Shown: positions 1 through 11,860, counted from the first letter of the stretch. The stretch is 64,000 nt of DNA from Galeopsis tetrahit (GCA_963675135.1 OY776126.1:23129195-23193194); one strand, 5' to 3'. Notes: generated by a model not told the origin, from the letters alone. Numbers and translations are program-made.

Positions 1-312
1 GATGCATCATACTGGCCTATTTAATGAATGGACTCTGCAAAAATAGCACTATCTCATGATTGTAATCTCTTATGAAGATATTTTAACTTGTTTTGAGAAG
101 TATCTTAAAGTTTAATTGATAATCTTCGTATAGAGGAATCCTATTCACATTTCACAATGAAGAAAAAAAGCTCTTGTGAAACTAAAGAAAATGTGGCTGA
201 AGAATATCTACAGCATATTATAGAAAGCCAGATACTTTTCTGATAATGCCCTCCATGTATCTGGCAGCATGCATCTATATTCCCCTCGAGCATCTATATT
301 TAAAAAATAGTA

Positions 313-589
313 CTCCCTCCGTCCCCCTTTAAGCTTTACATTTGGGGGATGACACAGATTTTAAGGAATAAAGTATTTATGTAAAGTTGTTGGTGAAAAG
401 TGTAAGAAAAGTAGAAAGGTGGAGAGAGAAAGGAAAAGTGAGTGAGTGGCAATTGGTGTAATTTTGTGTAAAAGTATGGATAGTTGTTAATAAATGTGGG
501 ACCACAACTTAACAAAAAAAGGAAACGGAAAGCTGTAAACGGGACACCCAATATGGCAAAATGTAAAGCTTAAAGAGGGACGGAGGGAG
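313..589. mobile_element. Stowaway-type MITE in a CALS7-like intron
   Basis: Terminal inverted repeats start CTCCCTCCGTCCCC and end GGGACGGAGGGAG, flanked on both sides by TA (311-312 and 590-591), the Tc1/mariner-type target duplication. The inner arms (AAGCTTTACATTT and its complement) also pair. No coding capacity. It lies in the intron after the last visible CALS7-like exon. Confidence 0.88.
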
Positions 590-688
590 TATTATTTTAT
601 AATAATTACAGCTCATAAATCAACTCAAGATGAGCATGCCTAAAAATTTACAAAACAAAGTAAAAAGTTATGATCAGTTGTGAAGTAC

Positions 689-3600
689 CTGGAGCGCCAA
701 TATAAAGAAAATCCACATTCTGTCAAAACTCCTATAAAGGTGCAAAAATGTGCGCACTTCCACGAAATTAGTCTTGGGTTTTCTCTTTCCCACATCCTGC
801 TTATTTCCCTGTGAAACATGCTCTAACTCAATATCAATGTTTCTTTAGTATGATAAAAAAGAAAGATTAGAAATATTATCACAAAACAGGGTCATACATA
901 AAATAATCAAAAGAACAACTTCAAGTAGACATCTCAAATCAGTGAATAAAGTACTATCATAATACCTTGTTTGCTGACTTTATCACATCCGAATGCACAA
1001 AGAAATCAGCATCCCTATCCAGTGGCCATCTCAACCTAAAACACTTCTTAGTCCTGAGGAGGGATAAAAGACAAGTTGATTGGACTAAAAAAAAAACTTC
1101 AAGTTATAGGCCTTGATAAACAAAAAGTTACCAAAAGTATTCATTCAAATCATCATAATTCCTCCATGCTGAATGGCTTGCTTTCCCATTTTGGTTTCTC
1201 TTGGCTTCCTTTACTTACAAAGATAATTCAATTACGATAAAATGAAAAAAAAAAAAAAATTGATAACCAAAATTAGCATTGAAGAATATGATTTACCTTG
1301 CGCAAAACCTCATAAATAGGAGTCACCACAGTCTTGAGAAATGATTCATCATCTAGTGGTGCTATTTGAGAAGAAGCTCCAGTAACATGTTGGACATTGC
1401 TAAATAAAGTTCCATGCATCTCCTTTGCCATCTAGTTTTCCCAAAACAGAACATATTACTTTTTGCATATTGGGCAGGCACATTAGCGAATAAAAACATT
1501 AAGAGATTGAGAACTAAATATCAATTAGGCAAAACTGGATGAATGAAGGAATCAACATGTATTATATTGGATTTGCATGATTAAAAACATAAAACAGTCA
1601 TATTTAATTGCATGACTAAACATATAATAGCATGTCAAGCAAGATTTAGCTGTGTATTAATTGAAGGGAACATACACAGTGGAAAATATAGCATAAGCAC
1701 TCCGGCATGAATCGAACGTTTGATGCTTCACCCCAGATAAGGAGATAAAGTCCAATGTACATAAGCTGTAACTGTTGTCTTCTTTCACTTGGACAGCTGT
1801 ATGCAGATAATTGAATATCTAGATGTTTATATGACACACTAATACAGAAATTTAGGTGATAATGCAGTCATAAGGCAGAAAACTTACTCCAGATGTTGTT
1901 TAAGGTGCAGAAATTTACACCAAGTCTGATAATTCTTAAAAGTTTTGTCCATCAATTGCTGAACCGTATTGCTATCCAACTGCCAGCACACTTTTCATCA
2001 GTATCTCTAAGAATACCATATGGAATAAAGAAAAAGCAGTCCTCATAAAGAGGTGACAGTATACACACATGTACTTATTTTCATCGTTTTTTAGGCCATA
2101 TTTATTTTTATCTTAGATGTTTCAATTAAGAGATAAATGACATACATACCTGGCCATAAGACTGAAGATTCTTGTGCCTTACGTCCATATTAGCAAGAAG
2201 CAGTATCAAGTGCTCCCTCTGATTTGCAACATTTCCTTTCTTCATAACAAAAAAGAACATAAGAACATTGTCAGTTAAGGTGAGTCAATTAGAATCAAAA
2301 TGGAAGTGAGATCATGAACTGCAGAGGCCCAATTTAAATCTAAATAGCCAAAGCTACTAAGCATTATGACAAAACAAAATGGCAACCCAAAATCCTTAAT
2401 AAAGAGTTTGAAGTATGTTAACACATAAGTACATAACATAAATACTAAGTGGTAAGCATACCTGAAACCCAAAGCGTAAAGCAAGCCACTCAAGGATATC
2501 ATTAAATGGTCTCTCTTTTTCATCAGGCATCAAGAATGTAGGAAGGTTATCTATATGGCGAATAGCTTGAAGTGCTGCTTTGATCTGATTAAGTAGTCAA
2601 GCAAAAAACTCTATAATATACAGAAATAAAAAAAGACGAAACTTCTGTATTGCAAATTTATGTGGACAAAACACAAGCATAAAAAAAATAGGTGCATTTG
2701 CACAAGTAACCTCAGCAAGCTCCATAATTGCTGGTTTAACACCAACTGAATACAAGGGAAGAATGTTGTAGTGCTCGTATTGCTCTTTTTTCTCCTCAAC
2801 ATCTTTAGCATATCTTTGGGTCTGCATTTATCATATTAAATTAATAAATAAAATTGGCAGCAATCTTAAATTTAAAGAAGTAGAGGAAACATAAATCAAA
2901 CCTCAGTATCAACTTTTGATGAAGGTACAACCGTCCTCAACACATCGTACAAGACCGTAGCAATCTGATAGATTTTTGCCATCTCCTCCCTGTAAGAATA
3001 ACCAAAAATGTTAGTCAAATAAACAATCAAGTGAAGTGTTCTGCAGATGATCTTAATGACGAGATTGAATTGGAATTAAGCCTCACGGTTTCTTTATATG
3101 TTCCCCACTTTTTATATTCTTCTCATAGAACATCTGATAAAACTTTTGAATTTCTTTGGGATCACTATTTGCAAGTATATGTCCCGTCTCTTCTTCTTCC
3201 TGTGACAAAAACAACAATAAGAAAGAATAAGGAAAACAAGACTAGATTTATTCAGTCAAAGAAAACATTGAAGATCCAAGACGAGTACTAACATATGAAC
3301 TCTGCTATGTGTATAAACACAAGCTGCTACTAGTAGACATCTATGTTATTTATAATACAATTTTAATAAAGGACACAGCAGAAATGGTGAATTTCCAATA
3401 GCTGTCTAAATCTGAAATATTATCCCAAAAGGCTATAATAGATTCTATGGTTTTAAGTAAAGAAACTAGGTTCACACGGTTAAATTTCACCTAGAATACA
3501 CAATTGACTGTTCATCTGTCACCTTTTCTTTCTTTTTTGTTTTAATGTCGATGGCTGAAAGGAGTGACAGTAAATTTCATTGGGTACAGTAAATGAGCCA

Positions 3601-4701
3601 AGTCGTTTTAACAATTTTGAACACAGTAAAATAACGAGTCCAGAAATCAAGAGACGAGTACACACAAAAAAAACAAAAGAAAAATAGACATAATATATGA
3701 AGTCGTGTTTCAAAGCTCAAATACCTAAATTCAATGAACAGGCTATCATGAAGAAATCAATATAATTTGTTAAAATCAAACTCGAATCAACAATATTGCA
3801 TATACCTTTTCAAGTCTGTGCAGTAAGTATGTCTTAAATTGCCTAACACCCCTCCCGCTTGATGTTGGGTCTGTCTTATGTGCTCGCTCGAATGCATGAA
3901 AACGGCCTAACCGAAAGAGACAGGAAGAAGAACTAAAAACTCTTAAGCATGATAAGAAAGAACTAAACAAGGTAATCACATTCAATTCTCAACACTCAAT
4001 ATAGCATCACATTCAGTAAAGAGGAACCAGACAAGTATACATGCCTAGCCTTCTAAGGCATGAGATAAGACTAATTCTTGCTCCAAAGTTGGGAGCAAAT
4101 CTGTAATAAAAGATGTTACATACATCATTGTGTAACGTGAAGAATCAATAGAAAAAAGAGGCAAAACTCAAGCATGAGACGGAATTACATACATGCATGA
4201 TGAACAAATGTCACAGAACACCACCATTTGAACCCATTTCTATCTTAGCCAAGATTTTCACAAAACAATGTTATAAATAGAAACAGGATTTCTCCTGTTT
4301 AACATACTCTATTACACCTTCTTTCTTAATGAATAACACATTAGAATCCTTCAATTACTCTTCTATTCTTATCCCACGTGTAATAAATGATGCTACTCCA
4401 TTGTTTAACATCTCAATCGAAAAAATAAAGTATAGACATGTATAATGAAAGAAGAGTGTGTGTGTGTTTCAGTTGAAATTCTATGCTTACATAAATAAGC
4501 AACACGAGGGTTCTCCTTCTCTATTTCATTGGCCACACGGAGGATGGGGGCAATGAACGCCAGAGACGACGGCACAAGCTCACTGTCGATGGCGGAGTTG
4601 TCGTCGGTAGGGTCCACCACCGTGAGCGCTCTGGACATTCGCTTCGACAGCGATCGTGGCGGGGCCACCACATCATCCTTCGTCCCACTCGAACTCGCCA
4701 T
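689..4701 (-). CDS. CALS7: Callose synthase, CALS7-like, N-terminal 490 residues (gene continues past the left edge)
   Basis: Makes beta-1,3-glucan (callose) at the plasma membrane; CALS7 in Arabidopsis deposits callose at phloem sieve plates. Thirteen coding exons join in frame: 4491-4701, 3806-3906, 3087-3199, 2902-2989, 2711-2821, 2462-2584, 2150-2239, 1888-1979, 1676-1796, 1297-1431, 1132-1208, 966-1053 and 689-808, all with GT-AG introns, giving exactly 490 codons. The ATG at 4699-4701 opens with MASSSGTKDD. Family hallmarks are VPSSLAFIAPILRVANEIE near residue 45, TDPTSSGRGVRQFKTYLLH, YNILPLY and the very conserved LLIWGEASNVRFMPECLCY of the first FKS1-type domain. The family is about 1,900 residues long, so the catalytic domain and nearly all membrane helices lie outside the window. 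Assignment to CALS7 rather than another GSL rests on remembered N-terminal similarity (SMSRKMTRA-like start, EEEETGHILA segment). Positions 1-688 are intron sequence. Confidence 0.93.
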
Positions 4702-4810
4702 ATTTACCCCTTTTCAGTGCAATTCAGGAGAATTTTCCAATATCGCCATAATCCTTTTAGAGTAATTTCAGTTGCGAAAGTGTAAGTGAAGATCATTGTT
4801 GAAGTGTGCA

Positions 4811-4822
4811 TATATTATATAG
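4811..4822 (-). promoter_or_regulatory. Probable TATA box of the CALS7-like gene
   Basis: On the minus strand the sequence reads CTATATAATATA, about 110 bp upstream of the start codon, which leaves room for a short leader of roughly 80 nt. Positional and motif evidence only. Confidence 0.55.
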
Positions 4823-5219
4823 TTAGCAGCGAAAGAATGATGCTTTGGTGAAGAAGTGGGTCTTTCGGTTTCTCTTGGAGGAAGTAAAGAATTTGAGAAA
4901 TCTTTGTTGGAAATGTTTGGTATGGATGCTTTTTTGCTTTGCTTTAATGGCGATTACATACCTACAGTACTTTGTTGAGAAATCACGGCGCACTTTCACT
5001 CTTTTTTTTCTTCATTTTCCTCTTCCCGCCCAACCCTTCTCTCACACTTGACACTCAAGTCTCCTTTTATCTTTTCAACGGAGTTATCAACACCCCAAAT
5101 TGTTATTCCTACCCCACTTAAATTTAAAATTCAATTTAAATTATTAAACATGCTCTAATTTATTCCTTTTCTATTCTTTTTATTTTAAAATTTAAAATAT
5201 TTACCCTTCTTAACTAATA

Positions 5220-5505
5220 CTCCCTCCGTTTCATACTTGAAGGCACAAATCAATTGGGCACGAATTTTAATGAATGAATTGTTTATTAATATTGTGTAAG
5301 ATAAAGTGGGGGTAGTGAGGACTTTTCAACTTTATAAATAGTAATAAAGTTATTTTTTAATGTAATAAAATAGTGGCATTTGTTTTAATATTGTGATGTT
5401 TTAAGGGAAGTGTTTAAAAGTGTTTTTGCTATTTTAAGTAATGTGTCTTCAAGTATGGGACGCCCAAAATGATAAAATGTATCTTCAAGTATGGGACGGA
5501 GGGAG
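5220..5505. mobile_element. Stowaway-type MITE
   Basis: Ends CTCCCTCCGTTTCATACTTG and its near-perfect complement, flanked by TA at 5218-5219 and 5506-5507. Internal ORFs are not meaningful. Confidence 0.88.
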
Positions 5506-5908
5506 TACTATACACACATCCCATCCATTTAAAAAAATTATCCCCCCTCCCTCACCAACAACCGTGTCTTTTTCAAAAAGAAGAAAGGGAGAAAATTTAT
5601 AACCGAACAACAAATTAAAATATTAAAACACAATTAAAAAACTGCACTATACACAGACTGTACGGCCACAACTTTATGTACATATATGGAAGTGTTCGGC
5701 CATAATGTACGGCTATGGATATGTTCGGCCAGTGTACACAATGTACACATCCATGTGTGTTCGGCCAGTAGTGGTCGTACACCACTTAACCAAAATTTTA
5801 TGCAGATTGCGTTCGGCCGGTTGTGGCCGTACACTCACAGATGTGTGCGGCCAATATGGCGGTACGTACAGTGATGTGTTCGGCCACGATTTCGGTCGTA
5901 CATGTCGC

Positions 5909-6416
5909 TAGGGGTGTGCAACGCAACCGAACCGAACCGAAATTGAAAAACCGAAACCGAATCGAATTTCATTATAATTAACCGAAACCGAACCATAGTA
6001 AGATAAAACCGAAAATAACCGAACCGAATAATTCGGTTCGGGTTCGGTAAAAACCGAAAACCGAAATAAAAACCGAAAATACCTAACATTTTATATGAAA
6101 TTTTAAATAAATGTCCAAATAATACAAATAAACATTTAACAAACATTTAGTGATTTAACAACCATTTAATATTAAACCTAATATATCAATTCTCAACAAA
6201 TTTTATTAAATCTAACATACTAATAGTACTAAACAAATAAATGAAAAACTAAGTATTAAACCTAAATGAATTCGGTTCGGTTTTCGGTTAACCGAATTTT
6301 TCACTAATAAAACCGAAACCGAAATCTAAGAAAAATGCTAACCGAACCGAAACCGAAAAACCGAACCGAATTCATATTTCGGTTCGATTCGGTTTTTCGG
6401 TTTTTGCTCAGCCCTA
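5909..6416. mobile_element. Non-autonomous hAT-type element with CCGAA-repeat ends
   Basis: A perfect 8-bp target duplication CATGTCGC lies at 5901-5908 and 6417-6424, the length typical of hAT transposons. The ends are TAGGGGTGTGCA on the left and the complement of TAGGGCTGAGCA on the right. Each end continues into runs of CCGAA (left) or TTCGG (right), so the element can fold into a long hairpin. It is 508 bp long with no transposase. It interrupts the CGGCC array of the surrounding element. Confidence 0.88.
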
Positions 6417-7054
6417 CATGTCGCGACTGCTACCACTAAAAAAACTGTATAAAGTGTAAAAAAAGTGTAAAAAACATTAAATATACTTACATTAATTTCC
6501 TCCATCACGATTTCCATCACTTTTTCTTCTGTAATTTTTGCGTCTATTTTTTTTTCTTTCTTCTGTCAAAATCGTCCGGCTGAAAACGTGGTCGTTCAAT
6601 TAAGAAGGTGTACGGCCGAAACAGTCGCACGCACAAGCCAAGCAGGCGAACGGCCAAAATGGCCGCACAACAGAATTACGCTAATTAATATATGTTGTTT
6701 GCATTTTATATTTTTAATGCCGAGGAAGTGATGACATGCTATTCAGGTTAATATACATATGTAGTTTGTAATTTTCGTTTAATATCATTATATTAATTAT
6801 TAAAGTTGATTTTCAAGAATTATGCTTATGAGTTATGACAGTGATTGAAGGTTAAATGATGGAGGAAGGGTTTAAGAATGAGGTATTTGGGGTGTGGATA
6901 ACATATGAGGTGTGTTTATAATTATTTTGGGTGTGTAGAATTTTTTGATAGATTTAAAAGAATTACTTAATAAATTTACTTATGTCTATTTTTGTCTTAA
7001 AATATTTGAAGTATGTATAACATATTTTGGGGTGTTAGTAACCCCACCCATAAG

Positions 7055-7829
7055 TAGACCTGTCAAGACGGGCCGGCGGGGCGGGGCTGGCCAAAACCGC
7101 AAAAGCCCGCCATTTGACGGGGCGGGGCGGGCCAACCCGTTTATCAGGCGGGCTGCCAAAACCTCAACCCAACCCAAAAATAGGCGGGCTGCGGGTTTTG
7201 GCGGGCCAAATTTTTTTAATTTTTTTTTACAAAATAATTATTAAATTCATCAAAAAACATAAAAAATTACAGTAATATATAATTACGAACAGTAATATAC
7301 TCTTTTGTACACAATTTTGGTCCCAAATTTTTTAGTCTATAATTAAGAACATAAATATTCATCAAGAAAAAGGTATATTTTCAATCTATTGTATATAAAA
7401 GGAATAAATATGAAGAATTACCGTAATTATTAATTAAGAACAAAAAAACTAAATATGAATACTTTTATTATTAATTGTATAATATATTACAAACAGTAAT
7501 ATATATATATATATATATTATGAGTACAGAAATTCAAAAAAAGAAGAAAGAGAGAAAAAATGCGGCCGCTCTACAGTTTTTGCTTTTAGTTAGGTTTATT
7601 ATATATTGTTTTTTATATTTTTTAATTAAATAAAATATTTTTAAAAAAAAAATCAAAATTGGCGGGCCAGCCCGCCAAAGCCCGCCCCAACCCGCCTAAG
7701 ACCGCGGCCCAAACGGGCCAACCCGCCTGGGCCCGCCTCCTAGCGGTCCTAGAAAATCTTGGCCCAACCCACTGTTTTAAGTGGCGGGGCGGGCTAGCCC
7801 AACGGGCCCAACCCGTTTTGACGGCTCTA
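7055..7829. mobile_element. Non-autonomous hAT-type element with GC-rich ends
   Basis: A perfect 8-bp target duplication CCCATAAG lies at 7047-7054 and 7830-7837. The ends are TAGACCTGTCAAGACGGG and the complement of TAGAGCCGTCAAAACGGG. About 130 bp at each end is very GC-rich (GGCGGGCC-type repeats), while the 400-bp middle is AT-rich with an (AT)n run near 7500. No transposase ORF. The left duplication overlaps the last CCC of the right end of the 5080-7049 element, so this insertion is younger. Confidence 0.88.
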
Positions 7830-7837
7830 CCCATAAG

Positions 7838-9170
7838 CTATTCAATTATTAATACGTAGTATTAAATAAGGCCTCCAACTAATAATAACTTAATTAAATG
7901 TTTTTCAAGAGCACTAGCTTCCTTCAAAGTTAAAACTCAATGTGTAATTTAGAATGGTGTGCTTTCAAGTTTCTTTTATTAAGAATAAAAAAGCCCTCTT
8001 TAACAATCCATTGTAATTTGTAAATATTTGTCTATGTACATTTAGCTTTACGTTATTTGAATTAGGTTCATATATTTTTAATTGTAAAAGTTGACTCGTT
8101 AATTTTGTATTTGCATTAAAATAATAGCGTTCATGTTTAGAGGAGGTGAATGTTCAAAACAATACTTACAGAACAAGAACAAGAACAAGGACTCATACAT
8201 GTTTTTTCTATAAATAATGCATGTAATTGAAAGATATAGAAATGTGAGATGATTGTTTTTCAAAAATAAAACAGATAGTATCATTTTATGTGGTGTTTCA
8301 GATAACTAAATTATTACTCCCTCAAAATAAACTTATTAAATATATTCAATCAACAAATGCAAATGGTAAAATACTTTTAAAAAAATAAAAATTGCATTGT
8401 TTTAATTGTAAAATCCAAAGAATTCAGGCCATTGTGATGGGCCTATATTTTGGCGGATCCGGTTCAGAGGCAAAATTGGGCTTATGCTCCTAACTTTGTC
8501 CCTTGAAAGTGATGTAACCTAGTATCTGTTGTAGCAATTAATTCACGAATTCCAACGACGTTTAGTAATAAAAAAGAAAGTACTAATATACTTTTTGTAT
8601 ACAAATTCAACAAGTCTAATTATTCTTTTAGTTTGTCAAAATTTATTAGTGCTGCACTTTTATAAATGGAAATATTTATTCTTTTAACTTTGAGTATTAA
8701 TTTAAGCTCTTTAGCATTTCGTTTCCCATTCACTAAACCAGATAGTGTTTTATTTAATGATAGTTGCATAATTTAACTCGAATATATAATGGCTCTTAGA
8801 TTAAATGTTGTTTTTATGTTTAATCTAATTATCGTTCTATATATTCTTTTTGTTGCCTAAAATCTAATGCTTTCTTTTATGATACAAGTCGTGGTCTTTT
8901 TATTTTTTAGCATCATGTTGGAACATTTGGAAATATAATGTTTGGGTTGATCTATTGTGAAATATTTCATGTATGCATTTTAGTTTAATTAGTTTAAAGT
9001 TAAAATTCTAAATTCATTTAGTTTAAAAATTAAAATAAATATTGTGTCCCATCACTTTAATTTAATTTCTATATATACTTTAATATACTTTAATTTTTTA
9101 ACAAAATAATTAAAAAAAATATCAGTCTTTTTATCTCCTTAAAAAAATAAATTAAATAATCAAAATACTT
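7838..9170. other. AT-rich intergenic stretch, no gene seen
   Basis: No ORF with recognisable similarity, no splice-linked exons and no clear element ends were found. Composition is AT-rich with short poly-A and poly-T runs. Confidence 0.6.
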
Positions 9171-9534
9171 AATATAACTTACCAATTTTATTATGCCCAC
9201 TTATCCGAGCACGAATTTTAAAAAAACTCGAACCCAGGACCTAAGGTCTAGGTAGTGGTGCTCTAGCCACTTGAGCTATCCCACTTTGTCGCACGAATTT
9301 TAATGAATATTGATTAGTTTATTCATAAAGTAGATAAGTTGAGGGTATGAAAGGATATTGTGGGGTTCATTTGTAAATAAATGATTGTTTATGAATAAAG
9401 TGAATGGCAAAGTGGGTAAATAAGTGATGGTAGAAGGGTGGAGATAAAATAGTATGAATAATATTGTTTCCAAAAAGATTATGAGCATAATAAAATTGGA
9501 CAACCAAAAAAGAAAAGTGAAAATAATAAAATTG
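9171..9534. repeat. Remnant of a Stowaway-like MITE hosting the tRNA-like insert
   Basis: After removal of the 9222-9290 insert and one duplication copy, the phrase GCACGAATTTTAATGAAT matches the interior of the MITE at 5220-5505, which has the same phrase near 5258. Clean ends are not present, so this looks like a decayed or truncated relative. Confidence 0.4.
9222..9290 (-). mobile_element. Minimal tRNA-like retroposon (SINE-like, about 69 bp)
   Basis: On the minus strand the insert carries an A-box-like TAGCTCAAGTGG and, about 35 nt on, a B-box-like GGTTCGAGT: the two internal RNA polymerase III promoter boxes of a tRNA. It ends in a short T run. A perfect 13-bp direct repeat GCACGAATTTTAA flanks it (9209-9221 and 9291-9303), the signature of target-primed reverse transcription. 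There is no tRNA-unrelated body, so this is either a 3'-truncated SINE or a tRNA-only retroposon. It is not a functional tRNA: no good acceptor stem is formed. Confidence 0.65.
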
Positions 9535-10375
9535 AAGTACTACATATTATAATGTAAGTTACTACATCAACAAAAATACTATAAAAATAATACTAATATT
9601 TTACTACATAAAAGAATATGTATTTTACTATATAAAATAGCTAGTTTGTGTTATTACTACATGTAATAATGTGTTTAACTACATAAAAAAATTACTTCAT
9701 CCGTCCATCAAAAGTGTGCTCATTTCTTTTTTTTGGTTCACAAAAAACGTGCTTATTCTATTTAAATAGTTAACTTTTGAGTAATTTTTCTATTTTATTA
9801 ACAAGATTAAATATCTACCAACAATTTTTATTACTCGTTACCTCACATATATTTTTTATAATTAAAAATTTTTTTTTTTTAAAAACATGTATAAAAAAAA
9901 GTGAGCACACTTTTAATGGACAGAGGGAGTATATGTTACTACATACTACAGTTCGAATTACTACATTGAACAATGTTTGTTATTATATGTAACTTCATCA
10001 AATGATTTAATATTTTTGCATCATCCTGCAATAAAAGAATCAGTATTACAACATGGTTATTGTGCATTACTACATGCAATGTGGGTTACTACATCAACAA
10101 AAAAACTAGAAAAAATGTGATACTACATAAAAGAATCTGTATTACTATATACAATAGTTTGCGTTATTACCACATAAAATAATGTGTGTTACTACATATA
10201 CAATTTGAATTACTACATTTAGTAGTGCATGTTCTGTTACTACATTTAAAAAAACGTCACAATCGCTTGAGGAAACCGTCGGAAGAAGAAATCTCCAACC
10301 GGCCGCTTGAGAGATAGGAAAGAGAAGACGAATTGAAATAAAAGAATCGAAAATCGACAATAAAATAAAAAATAA
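9535..10375 (-). mobile_element. Element built of TTACTACAT repeats (copy 1, no terminal arms)
   Basis: The unit TTACTACAT recurs irregularly every 20-40 bp. A non-repetitive core (TTTGCATCATCCTGCAATAA near 10013-10032) and the edge phrase CGACAATAAAATAAAA near 10357 occur in inverted orientation in the element at 51741-53150 (TTATTGCAGGATGATGCAAA near 52222; TTTTATTTTATTGTCG near 51986). The Stowaway MITE at 9695-9929 is inserted in it. No ORF of interest. The superfamily is unknown. Confidence 0.6.
9695..9929. mobile_element. Stowaway-type MITE nested in the TTACTACAT element
   Basis: Ends CTTCATCCGTCCATCAAAAG and the complement of CTCCCTCTGTCCATTAAAAG, with TA on both sides (9693-9694, 9930-9931). 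Both arms continue into GTGTGCTCA and TGAGCACAC. Confidence 0.85.
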
Positions 10376-11860
10376 AAAAATTCATAGAATCGGGTCAAAT
10401 ATTAAAACACAAGCGTGTGAATTAACAAATACGTTAAGAATTGATCCAAATGAATTAATGGTAGCCAAATAACATATATTTCCAGCTCATTAACTTAATA
10501 AATCAATATTTCTGTCAGTCAAATTGATTTAATTGGTTAATATTGAATACAAGTTTTTGTGATAAGTTTACATACTGTGAAATTGAAAATATGTTAAATA
10601 TGTCTATAAACAAACATGGAATTGGTTATAATATTGGTTGTTTCATTAAAATGCATAGTTAATATTACTTTTACATATATGTGGGCTGTGGGATTAGTTT
10701 CCCGAGAATAGTCGATCGTAGGATCGGATACCCGAGACTTAAAAAAAAAAAATTTATATACATGTATTATCTGTGCATACTCATTGATCCCGCTTTAATT
10801 GATAATTGAAATCTTCATTAGTGGACAATGAAATTGATCCTTCAAATTAGTCGATCATAATTAATCGGTCATTAAAACGAATACAAAAAATTCAAAGATA
10901 AATAGTTGTTTCTTTGAAAAAAAATATTAGTGTAGTTGTTTTATTACAGTCATAATTGCAAATTAATTGTACGATAAACTGATATATATAAAATTAACTT
11001 TCCTGAGTCAAGTCCCTCCTATTTGAATCCAGCTCTCAGTACAAAAGGTTAATACCTGGCTTACTTTGAGACGAAATTCAGGGACAATGATACATTGATT
11101 CACATTTGTTTATCTTAAAATTAATTGTAGAATTTTGGTTAATTAAAAAAACTTAAACTACTTAATTTTAAACAATTACTATACAACGAAGTTGTTGGAT
11201 CCACGTCCGCTATTACCCGAACACAGAAATATTAGTATTTTATAATCAACTCTTAAAGTATGAGTGCTTTGGCATCCAATAAAGAAATGGAGTACTAATT
11301 ACAATTAGTATTATATATGGAATTAAATTAGATATGTATTAAACAAAAAGCCTCCCCTTAATAAGAACATGCCGGCAACTAACAAGCACCCAATGTTCTA
11401 GGATTAAAGTCATAAGTTTATCACATTTAAGATTTAAAAAAAAAAAAACTGTTATTTCTATCTCGATAAATTAGTTAATCAAGTTGTTAAAGTAAATTTG
11501 AAAATTTTGAAGCATGGTTAAATTTAATTGATTACTTGTTATTTATTGGTGTATGAGAGTATTGGTAGGCATTTTTTACTACCAAAATAAAGGGCACCTC
11601 CTTCCGAAATTAAATTTGGGCACCTTAAAGTAATAGTAGAAGGTTTTGCAAATAAAATGAGATTTTATGGCTGAACTATTAGTTAAAAAAGAACAGCACG
11701 CACGCTCAACTCAAAGAATGAGTCGCCGCACTCATTCCAAGTCACTCAGCACTCGCAAATCACTATCAACTAACCATACTATCACAACATGTGACCTGAC
11801 TATGAACCATCCTATCCCTCCACATGGACAGGCCCATTGGAGGGTCTAGGCGAATTTACA
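10376..11860. other. AT-rich intergenic stretch, no gene seen
   Basis: No exon-like ORF and no clear mobile-element ends. Short ORFs near 11667-11849 have no recognisable motif. Confidence 0.55.

Larger units (their letters stand above)
5080..7049. mobile_element. Composite TIR element with CGGCC-rich interior (copy 1)
   Basis: The left end (GGAGTTATCAACACCCC, 5080-5096) is an imperfect inverted copy of the right end (7029-7049, whose complement contains GGTTACTAACACCCC). Both resemble the perfect 21-bp repeats of the element at 49116-50245. The subterminal parts repeat short phrases such as ACACCCC and TGTTATNC. The interior at 5650-5900 and 6590-6670 is an irregular array of CGGCC and GGCCGTAC motifs. 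A Stowaway MITE (5220-5505) and an hAT-type element (5909-6416) are nested inside. No transposase is visible and no target duplication can be defined, so the superfamily is unknown. Confidence 0.6.

Noticed and set aside
5634..6146. ORFs over the CGGCC array and hAT ends
   Set aside because: Low-complexity coding sense on both strands; element structure explains the sequence.
6945..7244. 99-codon ORF rich in Gly, Arg and Pro
   Set aside because: Lies across the GC-rich end of the 7055-7829 hAT-type element; a composition artefact.
9228..9290. A functional tRNA gene
   Set aside because: The promoter-box words are present but no proper acceptor stem forms, and the flanking 13-bp direct repeats show a retroposon.
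9535..10260. CRISPR-like array of short repeats
   Set aside because: Spacing of TTACTACAT is irregular, repeats are only 9 bp, and the setting is a plant nuclear genome.
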